From Alphaproteobacteria bacterium (lineage in GTDB: Bacteria; Pseudomonadota; Alphaproteobacteria; Micropepsales; Micropepsaceae): 44,375 nt of DNA. Positions 41,698 to 44,375 of the stretch are shown in pieces. Numbering within the stretch: the stretch's first letter is position 1; the number at the start of each line of letters is the position of its first letter. The stretch covers positions 1 through 44,375 of the forward strand of contig JAGWNK010000034.1 of NCBI GenBank assembly GCA_028871345.1, read 5' to 3'. A program made the position numbers and the translations under genes. The notes beneath the pieces were generated by a model that saw nothing but the letters and a program-made list of their open reading frames with translations, was not told the DNA's origin and made no database searches.

Positions 41698-42708
41698 ATG
41701 AATCGTCCAATCCGCAATGCACTGTTGATCCCCATTTGTGCCGTGGTGATGTCGGGCTGTGCGAGCGCCAACTGGTTACCGTCGTTCTTGCAGAAGGATC
41801 CACCCTTGACACGGGCCGTGGTCGTTCCCGATCCGCCGCAGATCGTGCATACCGTGGAGGTCGTGCAGCCGCTGCCTCTGCCAGGTCAGCTTCAGCCCAA
41901 GCCGCTTCCTGCCGCCCATGTTGCAAGGCCGCCAACACTCCGCGTCGAAGCCGCCAATCGCGCTGCCCTGCAGGAGCCGACCAGCGACGGCTATGTCAAC
42001 GCGATACAGATTTATCCGTATTCGGAAGGAACGCTCTACCGGCTCTATGCGGCCCCGCAGGAAGTCAGCGATATCGCCTTGCAGCCCGGCGAAAATCTGA
42101 CCGCGATCTCGGCAGGCGATACGACGCGCTGGGTGGTCGGCGACACGACGAGCGGCTCCGGTGCGACCAAACAGGTCCATATTCTGGCGAAGCCCTTCGC
42201 GACCAATCTTCGGACCAACCTCGTCATCACCACGGATCGGCGGACCTACCATCTCCAGCTTGAAAGCACCGATCGCACTTATATGGCGGCGATCTCCTGG
42301 AATTATCCGCAGGATGGCCTGGTCACGGAAAATCCCAGTGCCGGGACAGTCGCGTCCCATTCGCCAACCGAGGGCATTCCGTCGCTCGACAATTTGAACT
42401 TCAACTACGCGATCAGTGGTGACGACCCGCCTTGGAAGCCGTTGCGCGCTTTCGACGACGGCACCCATGTCTATATCGAGTTTCCAAAGGAGCTCGATCA
42501 GGGCGAGGCGCCGCCTCTGTTCGTTGCCGGATCGGACGGAAACAGCGAGCTTGTGAACTATCGGGTGCGCGGCAACTACTACATCGTCGATCAGCTTTTC
42601 AAGACCGCGGAGTTGCGTCTCGGCCAGGATCACCAACAGGTCGTCCGCATCACGCGAACGAACGACCTGCGCACGGCGGATGCAACCGGCGGCCAGCAGG
42701 CCAGGTGA
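41698..42708 (+). CDS. trbG: TrbG (VirB9-family) outer-membrane complex protein
   Basis: This 336-residue protein has a signal peptide with a lipobox-like VVMSGCAS (Cys at about residue 21), so it may be a lipoprotein. It is followed by a proline-rich spacer (about 40-85). The VirB9 domain includes IYPYSEGTLYRLYAAPQ, LQPGENLTAISAGDT and the C-terminal VYIEFPK and NYYIVDQLF parts. It joins TrbI in the outer core of the type IV channel. AAGGAG precedes the ATG. Confidence 0.92.
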   Translation: MNRPIRNALLIPICAVVMSGCASANWLPSFLQKDPPLTRAVVVPDPPQIVHTVEVVQPLPLPGQLQPKPLPAAHVARPPTLRVEAANRAALQEPTSDGYVNAIQIYPYSEGTLYRLYAAPQEVSDIALQPGENLTAISAGDTTRWVVGDTTSGSGATKQVHILAKPFATNLRTNLVITTDRRTYHLQLESTDRTYMAAISWNYPQDGLVTENPSAGTVASHSPTEGIPSLDNLNFNYAISGDDPPWKPLRAFDDGTHVYIEFPKELDQGEAPPLFVAGSDGNSELVNYRVRGNYYIVDQLFKTAELRLGQDHQQVVRITRTNDLRTADATGGQQAR

Positions 42709-42713
42709 GAACC

Positions 42714-43934
42714 ATGAGCGATGCCGCTATCAATACTGGAGGCCCCCCGAAACTCGACCCAGAGGCGCTTGTGCTGCGAGCGCGTCCACGACCGGTCGCG
42801 CGCTTCAAGCGGCATGTGGTGATCGGCGTCGTGGGCGTCGCCTTGGTCGGAATCTTCGCCGCCACGTGGCTTGCGCTCAAGGCAACGCCCATCGCGAAGC
42901 CTGCGTCAGGCGAGGAGCTCTACAGCATCGACCGCAAGCCGACGGCGGACGGCCTCGCGGCGCTACCGTCCGGTTACGACAAGATCAAGCCTCCCGCCTT
43001 GGGACCGGCGCTGCCGGGCGATCTCGGTCCAGCGGAGCTGCGCGCGCGAAATAATCTCGGGGTGCCCGCTTCGGGAACGGCGAGCGAGAACGATACGGCT
43101 CGCGCCGAGGAGATGCATAAAGCTCAGCTTGCCCGGCAGGCCAGCGAAGCAAATGTGTTCTTCCAAGCCGGCTCCAGCCAAGCCGTTTCGATCGATCCCG
43201 CGACGATGGGCTTAGGCGGTCCGCCTGCATCTTCCGACGCCACGGCTCCCGCAGACGCCCGTCTTGCCTTGGATCCTGCGCGCGATCCCGGCGACGTGCA
43301 GCGCAAGCTCGACTTCGTCAACGCACACGACGATCGCAACATCTATAATCCGCACGCAATCCAAGACCCCGTGTCGCCTTATGAAGTCATGGCCGGGACG
43401 CTGATTTCGGCCAGTCTGATCACGGGATTGGACTCGGATTTGCCAGGGCTGGTCGTCGCCCAGGTGACGCAAAACATCTACGATTCCATTACCGGCCAAA
43501 CGTTGCTGATCCCACAGGGTTCGCGACTTGTCGGCACCTATGACAGCGTCGTCGCCTTCGGCCAAAGTCGCGCGCTTGTCGTCTGGCAGCGGATCATCAT
43601 GCCGGACGGCTCATCGATCCAGATCGACAATCTGCCGGCGACCGATGCGCAAGGTTACTCCGGGCTCGAGGACGATGTGGACTATCACACCTGGGCTTTG
43701 CTCAAGGGCGTGGCGATCTCGACCCTGCTGGGCGTCAGCACCCAACTGACCCTGAACAGTCAGAGCGATCTTGTGACGGCCATCCGGCAATCGACCCAGG
43801 ACAGTGTCAATCAGGCGGGCCAGCAGCTCACACAGAAGAACCTGAACATCCAGCCGACCATCAAGGTGCGGCCCGGCTGGCCGCTCCGCGTCATCGTTCA
43901 TAAAGATATCGTGCTGCGGCCTTACCGCGGCTGA
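42714..43934 (+). CDS. trbI: TrbI (VirB10-family) channel protein
   Basis: This 406-residue protein has a cytoplasmic N-terminus, one helix (about 32-52, HVVIGVVGVALVGIFAATWL), a flexible Pro/Ala-rich linker and the periplasmic VirB10 domain (about 215-406). Typical boxes are VMAGTLISASLITGL, VAQVTQNIYDS, LLIPQGSRLVGTYDS and IIMPDGSSIQIDNLPATD. It bridges the inner and outer membranes. The ATG at 42714 is chosen because longer frames overlap trbG by about 280 nt. Confidence 0.93.
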   Translation: MSDAAINTGGPPKLDPEALVLRARPRPVARFKRHVVIGVVGVALVGIFAATWLALKATPIAKPASGEELYSIDRKPTADGLAALPSGYDKIKPPALGPALPGDLGPAELRARNNLGVPASGTASENDTARAEEMHKAQLARQASEANVFFQAGSSQAVSIDPATMGLGGPPASSDATAPADARLALDPARDPGDVQRKLDFVNAHDDRNIYNPHAIQDPVSPYEVMAGTLISASLITGLDSDLPGLVVAQVTQNIYDSITGQTLLIPQGSRLVGTYDSVVAFGQSRALVVWQRIIMPDGSSIQIDNLPATDAQGYSGLEDDVDYHTWALLKGVAISTLLGVSTQLTLNSQSDLVTAIRQSTQDSVNQAGQQLTQKNLNIQPTIKVRPGWPLRVIVHKDIVLRPYRG

Positions 43935-43946
43935 TGGAGAACTCTT

Positions 43947-44204
43947 ATGCCAAACCTGAAGCTCGCAAAGCTCCCCGACCGCAAGCCGGTCAAGATCACG
44001 ATCACCGTGTCGGCGGAATTGAACGCATCTCTGCAAGCCTACGCCGCGACGTACCGCGAAACCTATGGCGACGCCGAAGAAGTGAGCGAACTGATCCCCT
44101 ACATGGTGGAACAGTTCCTGGCGGCCGATCGAGCGTTCGCAAAATCGCAGAAAGGAATTCAGGCCCCGCGGACAAATGGCGGGCGCGAGGCGCACGTTAA
44201 ATAG
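43947..44204 (+). CDS. DUF2274 family protein
   Basis: This 85-residue protein matches DUF2274 with KLAKLPDRKPVKITITVSAE, LQAYAATYRETYG and ELIPYMVEQFLAADRAF. It usually follows trbI in alphaproteobacterial elements and is the last gene of the trb operon; its function is unknown. A GGAGAA site precedes the ATG at 43947. A group II intron end on the other strand lies only about 25-30 nt after the stop. Confidence 0.88.
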   Translation: MPNLKLAKLPDRKPVKITITVSAELNASLQAYAATYRETYGDAEEVSELIPYMVEQFLAADRAFAKSQKGIQAPRTNGGREAHVK

Positions 44205-44229
44205 TTCGATTCGAGCAGCAGCAACGAAG

Positions 44230-44375
44230 GTGAGTAGGGATGAAGCGCCGTACCCTGATTAAGAGGCTGGTTTCTCCATCCCTCTCGCCGAACCGGACGT
44301 GCAAGTTTCCAAGCATCCGGCTCTCCATGCGTGACCAAGGTCACGGGTGGGTGTTACATCGTCATCAGGCTGTTC
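44230..44375 (-). mobile_element. 3' end of a group II intron (domains V and VI), continuing beyond the window
   Basis: On the minus strand, 44323 down to 44290 is exactly 34 nt and fits group II intron domain V. It begins GAGCCGG, has a GAAA tetraloop and a CG bulge (GCACGTCC), and ends CCGGTTC; the catalytic AGC triad is in place. The mid-stem has U-U mismatches. Domain VI follows, with AGGGATGGAGAAACCAG and the closing CATCCCTAC, similar to the Ll.LtrB 3' end. The 3' splice site is at about 44230-44234. The intron body and any reverse transcriptase gene would be right of the window. The intron is in the opposite orientation to the trb operon. Confidence 0.83.

Noticed and set aside
1..44375. 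CRISPR arrays, tRNA or rRNA genes, insertion sequences, integrase
   Set aside because: I saw no regularly spaced repeats, no tRNA-like or rRNA sequence, and no transposase or integrase frame in the window.

Overview
The window reads as GC-rich alphaproteobacterial DNA. It holds two functional blocks: a dense metal/toxicant-resistance block (about 1-18850) and the backbone of a Trb-type integrative or conjugative element (about 19890-44204). The right edge is the 3' end of a group II intron on the minus strand. The alphaproteobacterial call is an inference from the backbone gene set (ArdC, ParB-like, DUF736, AlpA-like HTH, TraF, lytic transglycosylase, DUF3363 relaxase, TraG, CopG, TrbBCDEJLFGI, DUF2274). 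No rRNA, tRNA or housekeeping gene is present to confirm it, and no integrase or attachment site is visible.

Resistance block. A 5'-truncated CsoR copper sensor overlaps a CopA-type Cu(I) ATPase. Convergent to it lies a two-gene heavy-metal RND pump (adaptor plus inner-membrane pump) with no outer-membrane channel gene. A minus-strand PepSY periplasmic protein is divergent from a tightly overlapping operon: ABC permease, MacA-like adaptor, ABC ATPase, OmpR-type response regulator, histidine kinase. A second unit follows: a two-repeat DUF1259 (LppY/LpqO) protein, a secreted beta-propeller and an MFS transporter. Three copies of one 17-bp tandem half-site (CNTAAT-N5-CTTAAA) lie at the PepSY, ABC and DUF1259 promoters, so these units look like one regulon of the local two-component system. 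Next come a ChrA chromate transporter, preceded by a leader that can fold in two mutually exclusive ways, one of them masking the ribosome binding site, and a DMT exporter with a long His-rich tail.

Element backbone. After about 1 kb without a recognisable gene come a frameshifted DUF6499/DUF2285 regulator, a convergent small DUF2285-like gene, a minus-strand HNH-like protein, an ArdC-like antirestriction protein, a large ParB-like protein, DUF736, an HTH protein, TraF, a lytic transglycosylase, a relaxase, a two-gene cargo insert of unknown function, the TraG coupling protein, a CopG protein and the mating-pair operon trbBCDEJLFGI with DUF2274. trbK and the ParA/DUF2840 genes often found in such elements are not present.

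Most worth testing: the switching chrA leader, the three-promoter operator set, the group II intron end just downstream of the transfer operon, and the two-gene insert between relaxase and coupling protein.
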